Assembly: GCA_973895155.1 (NCBI GenBank)
Contig: OZ316893.1
Coordinates: 16,430,001 to 16,494,000, forward strand
From: Marsupella aquatica
Lineage: Eukaryota; Marchantiophyta
Length of the DNA stretch: 64,000 bases
Reading direction: 5' to 3'
Shown here: positions 54,139 through 64,000 of the stretch, piece by piece
How positions within the stretch are numbered: the first letter of the stretch is position 1
How the letters are laid out: every line of letters starts with the position of its first letter
Made by a program: the position numbers and the translations under genes
Notes under the pieces: model-generated
Databases searched by the model: none
Told to the model about the DNA's origin: nothing
What the model saw: only the letters and a program-made list of their open reading frames with translations

Positions 54139-55039
54139 TGATGCAAGGGCGCTGTTCCTTTTAGGAAGGGTGGACGTGGAGGTAGGAGGCGTGAGTGGGC
54201 AGGGTGGGCTTAGATCTCCAAGTTTAGGATTAGGATCAAGACCAGGAGACGGCCCTGACACTTAGATTAGTGGGATGGCGGATCCACTGGTAGGAGCAAC
54301 ACTTGTGCTCCTGCCTCACTGTACAGTTAGGTAGATTACAGGTAGGATAGATTAAGCTTACGCAATGAAGTTCTGGACTATCCGCTGCCTGGATAAATAC
54401 CTGGGCAGCGGGGAGTCCAGGGCCTCTTCTTTAGCAAGTTTTTAGTTGCACCAGCAGGGCTGGGATCAAGTAGTAAGAGAAGCTCTCGGTTAGTTATACA
54501 GTGACCCTTGTGTATATTCATGTTTCCTCATGCCTAAGAACTGAATAGAGTTGGCCTCACGGCTTAGTTCGCAGAGCTTGTGTATGAGATGTACTGTTTG
54601 TATGGCAAGTGCCTGGTATAACTCAGTCAGAAGGAGTCATTTTGCTATTTGTGTGTCGCATTAACTTGTGTGAAGAGTGCCCACATCAATGAAGGGAAGT
54701 AGCAAGGGAGTGAGAGTTGGATGTGTCGAGCTAAGAGAGGTCTTAGCGGCTTAACCAAGCCAATTGGGGATCATTCCGGCGGCGGAATCCAAACATACCT
54801 AATGGAAGACCAGGAGAGGAATACAAGGGAAGGCCTAGAATAGGCCGGCTAAGTATCTCATGACCCGATGAAGGATCTGTCCAGTATATGTGTGTAAAAT
54901 GTTAATAGTAGTAGAAGGAGAGTTAACAGCATCCCATGCCGCTAAGCCGCGGAAACGGCCTCGCCGAGGACAAAACCTGCAGGAATCGCCTTGAGCAAGG
55001 GGGTTTTCTTGGGTTTGGGGAGCCATGGGACGCACCACA
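52750..55039 (+). repeat. 3' LTR of family A, last 2.29 kb
   Basis: Resumes at the sequence equivalent to about 4253 of the 5' LTR and ends GCACCACA before the TSD. About 2.2 kb of this LTR (equivalent to about 2034-4252) is missing between 28094 and 52750. From 54139 to 55039 it is non-coding. Confidence 0.9.
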
Positions 55040-55044
55040 GGGGT
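55040..55044. repeat. Target-site duplication GGGGT, right copy
   Basis: Follows CACCACA of the 3' LTR and matches 1849-1853. Confidence 0.9.
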
Positions 55045-56032
55045 ACTAAGCATCGGACGTTGACGACCACTAGCAAAGACGTGAACCAAAGCTTCGATCA
55101 CCTACAAAATTCACTGGTATGTTCCGCAGTGCCACTGATTTATTCAGACTTGAATAGAAAGTTATTCCCGGTTGTTTCTTGGTTCTACATTTATTTTATC
55201 AGGTGGAATGTGCTTTGGCAAACAGGGCTTGTGTTTTTGAAGGTAAAGCATCATTTTTGTTCTGTCATTTCTGCTATAGATATAGGAATTGCTTGCAGGG
55301 CCCATCAAATTCAAGGAGACCATTGAGGAAGTGACTGACTCAATGGAGACTGCTGGATTTCATCGCTGGCAGTCTAGCACTCTTTGAAGGAGAAGCAGGT
55401 TGCCTGTGAGGGGGGGGGGCCTTGGAACTGACACCCAATGGCAATGAGTGCTTACAGCCATTGAGTCATACTTGTTGGGTGGTCCTGGTTAGGAGTTTTG
55501 GAATGAAGTTTGATCGATCCGAGTGTGTCTGTGAGTAAATTGGAGACTGTCCACCATACATGTTGAGGAGATTGATTTGAGTGTAGGGCCTAGCCCCGAC
55601 TGCACATGGACCAAGCACATAGAGAAGCTTTGATCAATGGGACAAGCTTCAACGGGACAAGCTTTGATCAATGGGACAAGCTTCAATGGGACAAGCTTAA
55701 CTGACCATGTGCAGATCCCAATCTCTCTTGTGCTTACACTGAAATTGGAGTCCTTGCATGCAAAGGGTACGACCCTTCCCACCCGAAAGGAGAAAGTTGC
55801 AATGGATCTTGAACTTGTCAATCATCACGAGAAATGGCCGGGATGGGGCAAGGCCCTCGTGGGATTGGTCCAGTGAATGTGGTCTTGACAGGTGGGCTGC
55901 TTTAGGTCAGTCATGTTAGAAACCCCATTTCTGCCGTCACCACCAAGATCACAATCAAGCTATGTTTGTTGAAATCCTAGTTAATTACTCACTCCAAATT
56001 TCCCTGGCTTTAACAAGCTATGTTGGAGAGGC
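55045..56032 (+). other. Right flank, intron-like sequence with tandem repeat
   Basis: The locus split by the nest continues here. A possible exon (to 55116, donor CTG/GTATGT) and acceptor (TTTATCAG, 55202) are visible, but the frames are short. A G10 run lies at about 55411. A 34-bp tandem repeat at 55625-55698 is listed separately. Confidence 0.35.
55625..55698 (+). repeat. 34-bp tandem repeat, two copies
   Basis: Two units starting AAGCTTTGATCAATGGGACA, differing by one base (C/T), plus a final AAGCTT. Consecutive HindIII-like AAGCTT sites occur at half-unit spacing. Confidence 0.85.
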
Positions 56033-56452
56033 ATGCATACTGTTGCTCCAGACTCTTATGGCGCTGGGGACCTGCTTGAAGAGCTTAGGAGGCTTGATCC
56101 CAGTCTTATTTTGTGTATTGCTAAGATGATTTGTACACCCTGGGACTTAAGTATATATAGCTTCCACCTCAATGAGGTAGAGCAGATGATTTATATCCGC
56201 TGGGACAGATATGTGAAGTACAGTAGGAATATCATCCTACTCCTACTAAAGACCGGTGCTGTGAAGTGTTTCATTCTTCACTGTTGTCATGTGGTCGATG
56301 GGAGTCCATTATATGAACCCCACTTTTATGCCCAAAATAGAGCGGCAGCATTTGAGGAGATCCAGAGTGCCATTGAGGACCTCCCAAATCCGCTTGACAC
56401 TGAATTCCTCATTGACATTGGCGGAAAATTATATTCCTATCAGACTTGACAA
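56033..56452 (+). CDS. Hypothetical protein, right flank
   Basis: 138 codons (MHTVAPDSYGAGDLLEELRRL ... GGKLYSYQT). It is rich in Ile, Leu and Cys, with a hydrophobic segment NIILLLLKTGAVKCFILHC that is not long enough to be a clear membrane span. No family is recognised. A second frame (56486-56758) ends in an acidic tail, DADWDSESEDEFW. It lies on the same strand between the insertion site and the transposase-like gene, and may be an exon of it or a separate gene carried by the same old transposon. Confidence 0.4.
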
Positions 56453-56485
56453 CTACCCCCTCGACCTGTATGTAGGTTCTTCCCC

Positions 56486-56758
56486 ATGGTTTTTGTCTGG
56501 GGTCTATGGACCAGTTTAATTGCAAATGGGGAGGTGTGTATGTGTTGCATTAATGCCTACTGTGACATTCCATCACGCAGGTATTCAATAGCAGTAGTCG
56601 ATGAGGATACCCATGAAGTGGAGTTTCATTGGTTATGGGCTTATTCTCATAAGGTCACCCATATCCCACGATGGCCTAAGAAGCAGTTCAGGCTAAGGGA
56701 TGTTGGGGAATCAGATGCAGATTGGGATAGTGAAAGTGAGGACGAGTTTTGGTAGAAC
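56486..56758 (+). CDS. Hypothetical acidic-tailed protein, right flank
   Basis: 89 codons with CMCCINAYCDIPSRRYS (four cysteines) and an aspartate/glutamate-rich C-terminus ending ESEDEFW. About 35 bases separate it from the previous frame, so the two may be parts of one product with a frameshift. Not recognised. Confidence 0.4.
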
Positions 56759-56987
56759 TGTCCAAGAATGGACCTGAAGGATGTTTGTTGCATCCTACAA
56801 TTTTGTAGATTTTGTAGTTTTGGATCAAAGATCAACATTTTGTAATTTTTGTGACCAAAGTAAGGTAATCAATGAGACTCTGCTTGCTGGTCTACTTCAG
56901 ATGTTAAATAACTTACTTTGGTGATTTCTAATCAAAATCATCATAGTTTTTGAGTCGACGTTCATGCTCCTTTTGTCTTGTTTGCAG

Positions 56988-57588
56988 GCCTGTGGGAGGT
57001 GGATGTAGAGTGGTCAGAGTGTTTCACAACATGCCTTCTGCCACTGTATTTCAAGTAGACTTAGAGTCCGGAGAACGAAAACCGGTGTCCTCATATAGTT
57101 ATAGGAAAGGAGAAACCTTTGTAGATGCCAGACAGAAGTTGGTGGCACACTTTGATTTTGAGTTCCAATTCTTAGATGTCAATCTATCTAGTAGGATGCG
57201 CAAGTCATGGGAGGTAGTAAATTCCTTAGACGATTGTGGGGGGGAAGTAATCATCATCCCCAAAAACCCCAGAGATGCTGCAGACTTGCCTGTCCAGAGT
57301 AAGGCAGTTCTGTCACAACAAGTCCTTGGAAGCAGCAATGCCTCCAATGGGCCTGATATCACAGCCAATGATGATCGTGCTGGTTCTCCCATATTGGAAG
57401 AACCCCCACTTGAACAGTCAACACCAGATTTAGCTGGCCCATCAGAGGAAGCTCACTCCCAGGTCAGTTTGGGGTCAGAGTTAATGACCAATGAATTAAA
57501 GAGGACATGGTCTTCATGTGTAGACAAATTTAAGGATCATATGGAGTCAATACAATGTGCTCACCACAAGTGGAGGGTGAGAACCTAG
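56988..57588 (+). CDS. Hypothetical exon, right flank
   Basis: Begins after a good acceptor (TTTTGTCTTGTTTGCAG, 56971-56987). ATG at 57031 gives MPSATVFQVDLESGERKPVSSY. It ends at TAG 57586, or earlier at a GTGAGA donor near 57570. The product, up to about 185 residues, has a compact N-terminal part and an acidic, proline-rich C-terminal half. It lies just upstream of the zinc-finger and transposase-like frames and is probably the 5' part of that gene. Family not recognised. Confidence 0.45.
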
Positions 57589-57659
57589 GACAAAGACAAT
57601 GTGCCATGTGGACACATTGAATGTTGTGAGTGTGACACTCGCCATGGTGTGACAAGGGT

Positions 57660-60600
57660 TTGATGGATAAGACATCCGTCAATAATGCCTTCACAAATTT
57701 CAAAAAGAAGCATATGATTTCATCAAAGCATGCCGCTCGTGTGGCATCTAACAGGGGTGAGAGGCTACACTCTAAGGAGGTTGCACGGAGGGCCCAAGCA
57801 AATACATTGACTGATCAAGCCATACTTGAGCAGCACCTAAAGATTGTGCAAAAGGTTAATGAATCTCAGACTGTCGGGAAAGAGACATTTACAGTTTTAG
57901 GCGATGTGGAGAAGGACCCCTTGGAGTTACACAAATTCAAACTTTTGTGCAATTTCTGTTCAGAACACCTTGTGCTCATTCCAAAACAACGGAATTTGGA
58001 GCCCAATCTTGAAAGTCATTGTAATAGCATCAGTCATCTAAATTATGTCACAAGGAGTCAAATGCCTGCTAGAGGAGAACCTATTCTATTTGGACGGCCT
58101 GGAAGACCTCGCCAAGTGGATGCAAGGGATGTCAAACAAAGGACCATCCAAGGCTTTTTAACTCGGAGGCCAAGTGGAGGGCCGTCTAGCAGTTCCTCTT
58201 GAGTGTCTGCAGAAGAAGAAAGAGGTGGGCACTTATCTCTGTTGTGTTGGGGTCTTTGGCGTGATGCGGTCAAGTATGGTTCAGAAACCAGGCCTATTAA
58301 GGGAATCTTAAATGATCAGCTTAAACTTGAGGGACTTTGGTTTGCAGAGCCCTTGGTTGTAGAAGATGTGTTCTGTGTAACTGGGCAGGAAACCTATCAC
58401 ATTGAAGGTCTCTTTAGGCACAAGCTTTGCAATAGATTATCAAAACTAGGGGGTGGCTTTCAAGACTTGACATGTGAACATTGTTTTAGTATAAAAGGGG
58501 AACCCAACTTTAGGCTTAGGGTTGCTAGAGAATTCAAGCCTCTGAGAAAAGAGGAAGCAGGGGGACTGGGAAGGGTCGTAGGTTAGATTACCTCATGGTT
58601 CCCGAGGTCCAGCAACAAGCAAAGTGTTATAGGAATCGAGTTCTGAGAGAATGAAAGCTACAGAGAATTCTTAGTCATAGATTACTGATGGTTAAGGCCC
58701 GTGTCCCACCCATTGGGGAAGTCTGCCTTAATTACCAGGAACCAAATAAGGCCACAGTGCTGAAGTTTTGTCAATCCATAGTCTTGGCACACAAAAGGGG
58801 TGCCTTTGGAGGGAGAGGTGCCCTGTGGGATATGTTGTCAGACATAGCTTCGAACCTAAACAAAGAGAAGCAGGGTTACCGATATAAGGCAGGAACAAAG
58901 CTTCTCTGCCAAACACTCTTTTTGCATGGTGGGAGGCGCGTTGTTGATTGCCTTTCCAGTAATGGAATAGGTCCTAGTTTGAACACCCTTTAACAAGATA
59001 GGAGAGGGATGGCTGTGTTCCGTGCAGGAATTCATGCGTCTCAATTCAAGTTCATCGCCAAAGTGTACTCACAATTAAAGGATCGACTTGGCATATGTGG
59101 ACCGATTCCCTGTTTTATGGCAGAGGATGAGACTGTAGTGAAAAAACCGTGAGGTAATTACTATCTCACTTCATAACCTTTGGGTTGATGTACCTGCTGT
59201 TGTATATTTGAATATGTACACCAAAAAGGCAGCAACCTAAAAAGTCCTTCACCTTACGTTTGCAGATGGCTGCCAAAACATGATACTCTTATTGGGTTTT
59301 GTGGGAAGAGAACTGAAGGCCACCAATGTGTAGCAGGCTTGGAGGTGAAGGTGGGGGAGGGAGAAGCTGGGCTGCCATCGTCGATTCTTTTGAGAATTTC
59401 CGTGTAGGGAACCTAGCAAGGTGTATCATGGTCAATCCATTGGTTGTAGGGCTTCCTCACTTGGCTGTAATGGGCGATATAACATGTAATAAGTTTGATG
59501 GCCCTTGGGTCAGGCGCCAGTGGGACAAAGTGGAATCTCTCTGGACAACTCATTGCCTGGAATCGGTGGGCCCTCTATTGGGACATGCCAGTGATGGGGA
59601 TTCACGAAGGAGAAAGCTTATGTTGGAGGATTATAGTGGGAGAGGGATTGAGGGGCCAAGGCAAAACCTGGGTTGGGAAGGTTGGCAGCTGACTCACTCG
59701 ATTACGACTACTGCCCAGGCCTCTGGAGGCTATGTTGTAGGACTCCATGATCAGGATTATATCCATAATGGGAAGAAGCTAGTGAACCCACTTGATTCAA
59801 GTGCCAGGATTTTGAAACTAGGAGCAGGTGTTGCAACCATAAGTCACTTGATACACTTAGAGGAGTTATATGAGGTGGCTCAGCATGGCTTGAACAAAGA
59901 GGACATACGTCGCAGAGATCGGCAGAATTGGGCAAGTGCACAACGACTTTGTAGTCGTAAAGTCAGTAATTCTTTGCGACTGCTACGAGACAGAGCAGAT
60001 GCTAGGGTTGAGCTTACACTTGGAATAGAGGTGTACATTAGGATATGTGCGGATTATTTGGACATTTTTCTTAACACTCAGCTCAGTTTGCGCGAGAGGA
60101 TTGTTCTCTATGGGAAGGTGGGATTCTTTTTCAGGCTTTGGCGTCTATGGTGTTTTCATGGGAACCACTCAGTTGGGGGTAACACACACCCTATCACCTT
60201 CACCCATAGCTGTATCCCCATGCAAACATTCCTTGACATTCAAATGTCGGTGCATTTTGTTGTTCTTTTGATAATCCAATTCAGGGACAAATTCCGAGAT
60301 CTACCTGTACCCTTGCATTTGACTGGGTCAGATTCTTGTGAGCAGTTTTTTTCCAAAGTTGGGGGCATGAGGGGCAATGAGCAAAGCTATGACATATCAG
60401 AATTGGTGGAATGTGCTACTAATCTGAACCGGTTGGCTGCAATGGATTTGACTGAAGGAATTATGGGTGTGGGGAAGAGTCATAAAAAACACTCAACCAT
60501 TTGGATGGGACTGCACCCAATAGAAACTGGGGTTGATGCAATAGCAGATCAAGCAAATTATACAGGAATCAAAACAAATGCAGAGGTTATCATTGCTTTG

Positions 60601-61617
60601 CAGGATGGGTTGGTATTGGCCCAGAGTATTGCAACTGAGTGTCAAATGAACCCTTCCACATCGGCCAGGGACAAGGTGTGGTGGACTTCACCTTGGACGA
60701 CTGAGGCGAAAGGGGCTAAGTATGGTGGATGGTGTGATGTGAATGTTGAGTCATTAGTTGATGTGGATGAAGGTTTGGATGATGAACCACCACCATTAGT
60801 ACAGCCTGTTGTCCCAATGGAACAGACTCCTGAGGAGATTGCCATGTTTTTAGATCCAGAGGTAGTGGATGCTAGCGCTGCAATTGAGGTTACCATGGAT
60901 GCAATGCATTCTGACTTGGTGTATGGTGCCCCTAGACAGGAGTTTAAACCAACGGTATCTTACAAAGACAGGAGTATCTACAAAAGTACCCTGGTGAGCC
61001 AATTAGTGGGCAACCCACACCTTAGTAAGGACCGTCTCACTCGAGTGAAGCAGAGTATCTATTTCAACAATTTAGTGGATAAACCAAATGTGCGTGAAGG
61101 ATCTCCATCCATGTTTATGACAGTTGGAAGTGACTGTGGAGTATTTTTTGTTGATGACACTCCTCAGGGTAGAACCACTCGAAATACAGAGGCCATAGCT
61201 CGAGCAATGAAAGGGAAGGGGCATGCCAAGAAGTCAACCGATTCTAAAAGGCCTAGAGGTGAAGCTGTCACAATGACTTCAGTTAGAGGAGTGAAATATA
61301 AGTGGTGGATTGGACGAGTCCAAAGCATCCACAGGAAATATGGGAACAAGATCGGAAGATCAAGGGAAGCATTGGATTTGCTTGATAGGCCTGGTACTGA
61401 ATCATGTTGTGAAGTGAGGTTCAATTGGTTTACTCCAATCGGGGCAACTGGGTGTAAGTTTAAGTATGATATGTGCGATCCTAGCAGCATTCCGTTGGAG
61501 GCTATCATTTCAACAGTGAGCTTTACTGTAGATCCATTGTACCCAAAAATCTTCATATTACATCCTGATGATGTAATAGCTCTTGACGATTTTGTAAAGA
61601 ATAGAATAGTTTAATTC
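57660..61617 (+). pseudogene. Decayed DDE-type DNA transposase-like gene
   Basis: Frames at 57660-58586, 58570-59150 and 59264-61614 carry parts of one protein. N-terminal CCHH-like finger CNFC ... HCNSISH (about 57950-58040); a second Cys pair TCEHCFSIKGEPNFRLRVAREF; FKFIAKVYSQLKDRL; MAEDETVV (59130); LIGFCG after an intron-like gap (59149-59263, GTGAGG ... TTTGCAG). Then ARCIMVNPLVVGLPHLAV; GHASDGDSRRRKLM; DQDYIHNGKKLVNPL; HGLNKEDIRRRDRQNW; and GSDSCEQFFSKVGGMRG. The D/E in MAEDET, D in SDGDSRRR and E in SDSCEQFF would be the catalytic triad. The layout resembles P/THAP9-like families in animals and algae; that is by pattern only. Lesions: TGA 58200, a shift near 58570, TGA 58652, TAA 58991, a shift near 59365. 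The 762-codon C-terminal part (59326-61614) is open. Confidence 0.65.
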
Positions 61618-61745
61618 ATTTTCGGTAAGCACTTACCTTTCATACTTCTATCCGTTTGTTAATTATAGTTAGTCTGTTCTGTACATTTGAATGACATGTA
61701 GCTAGTGATATTTATGAGCCTCTTACTCAAGTACATATTACCCAT

Positions 61746-62327
61746 ATGAGTGCTATTGCTATTGATATGTGTTTTGGGGATCTATTGTTGGGTCAGGTAA
61801 ATCCAAATCATAGCGTGCAACATTGTACCAGCAGAGTTGGTGCAGCCCGGGTCTCAGGTTGTTGTGAAATCATGGGATCATCACAATTTTTCATGAGAAA
61901 GGTCCACATTAGGAGAGCTTACCCTCCTGTGCGGCCTTCAGTACATAGCAGAAGGCAGCCTATGATACTCCGAGACCTTAATGCAAGAATGAAGAGGACA
62001 TCTGCCTCTGATCCTGGGATGAACTCAGTCAAGGAGGAAGTAGAAGTGCAGCTTGGTGATAATTCAGTGAAGAGCTCGACGAAGGGGAGCCGAATGCAGG
62101 GCCTCAATGGCAGTGTAGTCATGAGTTGTTGTGGTGATGATGTTTGTTTCTCAAGTGATCCTGTGAAGCCTGAGCAGGCGGCTGAATCCTGTCCAAAAAT
62201 GAGTGCTTATGAAGTTGAGGAGTCCAATATTATGGCAGCAGGCGTGCCTGCTGCTTTTCTTGATTACATATTTTGGCCTGTATTGGGGCCTGTACAATAT
62301 TATTCTATTCATGAAGCTGATGATTAG
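61746..62327 (+). CDS. Hypothetical protein downstream of transposase-like gene
   Basis: 193 codons. Cysteine-containing, with a basic centre (RRAYPPVRPSVHSRRQPM; LNARMKRTSAS), an acidic part and a hydrophobic end (AAGVPAAFLDYIFWPVLGPVQYY). Starts at ATG 61746; a GTAAGC just after the upstream stop could be an intron donor in the 3' part of the transcript. An AATAAA (62569) lies 240 bp downstream. Not recognised. It may be a second gene of the same transposon or the terminal exon. Confidence 0.4.
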   Translation: MSAIAIDMCFGDLLLGQVNPNHSVQHCTSRVGAARVSGCCEIMGSSQFFMRKVHIRRAYPPVRPSVHSRRQPMILRDLNARMKRTSASDPGMNSVKEEVEVQLGDNSVKSSTKGSRMQGLNGSVVMSCCGDDVCFSSDPVKPEQAAESCPKMSAYEVEESNIMAAGVPAAFLDYIFWPVLGPVQYYSIHEADD

Positions 62328-62836
62328 TGTTTTGAGTATTGTTTTGTGCCTATCAGTGTGCATAGGTTCCATGCCTCTTAGTGTAGCACCTGCTTAGCTC
62401 CAGTGTTTCTGAGGGGATTGCAATGGAGCTCTTAGCTATCCAACCAGTATTATAGGTAGTAGTATAGGTAGTAACAAAAGTCCTCCATATATGAGGAAGG
62501 CATCAATTACACTTTTGTTATTGCCACAAGGCTGTATCCTAGTGGCAATAAGTATGCCACTAATAAAAACCCTACTCTCAGTACTTCAATCATGCGTTTG
62601 ATGTATGGTGGCATTTTTTTTTACTAATGAATGAAGGGTGTTTAAAATTCATTTTTTCACTAAATTATAAGAATTCAAAGGGCTCAAATTATTCAGTGAA
62701 AACATAAATTTATAACTAACAAGGGAAATATGAAAAGTCCAAAAAATTCTAACAAGGGGTACTAGGGGGAGGCTTGATCTCAAGGGGGTTCACTTAATTT
62801 ACTAGGAGTGAGGGCCCAGGGAGCTGACCCAAAAGC
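62328..62836. other. Intergenic, AT-rich
   Basis: No gene. It holds AATAAA at 62569 and a T-run. Nearby TAATAAAAACCC could end a plus-strand transcript. The end of the stretch may be the terminus of the inverted LTR that follows. Confidence 0.4.
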
Positions 62837-64000
62837 TCTTGAATAAACAGGTCCAAGGCCGAGGGTGTACACTACAACGGAGCCCGGCTCCGCACTCGCC
62901 CAGCAAGCTTAGTCCTACCCCCTCCCCTTGGTACTCTTTCACTCGCAGAGGTCGGGACTCCCCGCACATACCGCGGATGTCCAACTCCGAGACTAAAAAC
63001 CCCCTACCTCTACCAAGGGGTGCACTAAATACTAAGGGCTGAGGACCGGAGCGGCCTCACGCCCGTAGATTTGCTAACTAAGATCCTAACTAAGCTGGCT
63101 GTCAGACTGGAAAATGGCTTGTCTTATTAGAAGATCCTAATCTACGCAAGCTGGACAGTATGGCAGCGCCGCTTTAACTAGGGCAGGCGCTTGTCCCTAT
63201 AGCCCGATTTAGCTACTCCTAACTCTATTTTAATCCTAATCCACCACTAATGTGTGGCGCACTTGCCAGAGCTGCCCGAGTGGGAGCGGCTATCCCGCTG
63301 CCTCCTGAGCCTGTCAGTATCCTGCTTGAGTAGCTGGACCTGGTCCAGTAGAGATTCGTTCTCATGCTTTGCCGCGTCCGTCTCTTCCGCGGCTCCTGAC
63401 ATGCCTCCTCTAGTTGCTGGACATCGCTCGTCAGCTTATCCACCAACTGGGCCTGCTTTGTGGCCTCTCCCTGAAGCCGTGCTACCTCTGTCTTCAAGGT
63501 GTCAATCTTGGCTGCATCCCGTTGAGATCGAGAGTCAGCTTCCTCCAAATCCTTTTGCCAACTGACGGCTTGTCCCTTCAAACCGTCAATCTTGGTCCAG
63601 AGTCGTGCAATCTTGGAGTCCTTTCCGAGCCCGGCCTGCTCTGCTAAGGCTGCCCGGGCCCTGGCCTTGGCAACCTGATCCTTCGTGGCTGTTACCTGAG
63701 GTCGCAGTTGCTAGAGTTCAGTCTCCAAGGTTGTCACTTTGTCCTTCAAGTAGGCAGACTCAACCCGGTATCACTCTATTCTCTGCGCTATCTCCGCCTG
63801 CGCATGTCCTGCCTTCACAGCCGCAACCAACTCCTGGTTGAAGAAGTAGGCTACCTTCCGTGCCATGTATTCTCCGGTATCCCATGAGATCTGTTGCCAA
63901 AAATCTCCCAACAACCCGTTCAAAAATGTGCCCGACGCAAAGAGTTCCGGATGGTCCAGACTATGTCCATCTGGATTTGGGCACGGGCAGACCCCAGCCC
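62837..64000 (-). repeat. Degenerate LTR-B-like fragment, inverted, runs off window
   Basis: Reverse complement aligns with 52245 back to about 51120 of LTR-B. Shared are the GTGTACACTACAACGGAGCC region, the GGTCGGGACTCCCCGCACATACCGCGG stretch in pieces, and the coiled-coil coding part. Similarity ends at about 62837, before the LTR terminus. It is more diverged than the two B LTRs are from each other, so it is a separate, older subfamily member. Confidence 0.8.
63246..63998 (-). pseudogene. LTR-encoded protein B-like, C-terminal fragment
   Basis: Minus-strand remnant of the coiled-coil part (QKDLEEADSRSQRDAAKIDTL; ENESLLDQVQLLK...DRLRRQRD) ending in a serine/glycine-rich tail like SGGSGKRARH in B. 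Several stops and shifts break it: TAG near 63712, TGA near 63767, and a frame change near 63400. The N-terminal part lies beyond the window. Confidence 0.7.

Larger units (their letters stand above)
1854..55039 (+). mobile_element. Ty3/gypsy retrotransposon family A, host of the nest
   Basis: Element with LTRs starting TGTGATGCC and ending GCACCACA. A primer site follows at 11241, then gag, protease, reverse transcriptase, RNase H and integrase in plus orientation to 27924, then the 3' LTR. It is flanked by the TSD GGGGT. Polymerase order and motifs are Ty3/gypsy, with a Tat/Athila-like look: large LTRs, an extra protein, no chromodomain seen. It has been interrupted by an inverted solo LTR-A, a solo LTR-X containing a copia element, and the gypsy C/B block in its 3' LTR. 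Frames are broken by stops and shifts, so the copy is dead. Confidence 0.9.

Noticed and set aside
59149-59263. Gap in the transposase as a pure deletion or frameshift
   Set aside because: GTGAGG and TTTGCAG ends fit an intron and the joined frame reads on to LIGFCG; a separate frameshift is still needed near 59365.
1-64000. tRNA, rRNA or CRISPR features
   Set aside because: No cloverleaf with consensus A/B boxes, no rRNA core sequences and no evenly spaced direct repeats with unique spacers were noticed; the only tandem arrays are the minisatellites listed.

Overview
This window looks like a streptophyte plant or charophyte-like genome. The evidence is a Ty1/copia element primed at TGGTATCAGAGC, plant-type Ty3/gypsy elements with zinc-knuckle gag and Tat/Athila-like polymerase, intron-like GT-AG spacing in the flanks, and no bacterial gene organisation. 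Almost everything is a nest of LTR retrotransposons that I could dissect from target-site duplications (TSDs). I cannot name the species. Layout: (1) 1-1853 and 55045-62800 are two halves of one older locus. The left part is intron-rich; the right part carries a decayed DDE-type transposase gene. They are split by a 53-kb insertion flanked by the 5-bp duplication GGGGT (1849-1853 and 55040-55044). (2) The insertion is gypsy family A (1854-55039). Its 5' LTR is 1854-11236, its primer site is at 11241, gag-pol lies between 11306 and 27924, and its 3' LTR is split into 27913-28094 and 52750-55039. (3) Into family A went an inverted solo LTR of the same family (4659-9307, TSD GGGAA) and a solo LTR of another family, X (12306-22911, TSD GTATT). 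The X solo LTR was itself hit by a young copia element (14829-21365, TSD CTTAA). (4) The 3' LTR of A received a rearranged gypsy family C (28095-34948) and gypsy family B (34949-52749). A second X solo LTR (38043-42561, TSD TTACG) sits inside the B 5' LTR. (5) 62837-64000 is a degenerate, inverted B-like LTR that runs off the window. The most interesting result is that three families (A, B, X) have giant LTRs of about 4.0-4.7 kb, and each LTR encodes a long protein inside itself. The three proteins share a core with the pattern LPW ... F ... (L/C)P.G. In A and B a long coiled coil and a nuclear-localisation-like basic patch are added; in X a different conserved C-terminal domain is added. In family B a TATA box lies just upstream of this frame and AATAAA just downstream. 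The frame would therefore lie in the R region, be present at both ends of the genomic RNA, and be read before gag. Solo LTRs keep this gene, so it survives loss of gag-pol. Most coding regions here are broken. Many breaks are single in-frame stops of the CAG-to-TAG or CGA-to-TGA kind, as expected from cytosine deamination in silenced repeats. The copia element is the youngest and most intact.
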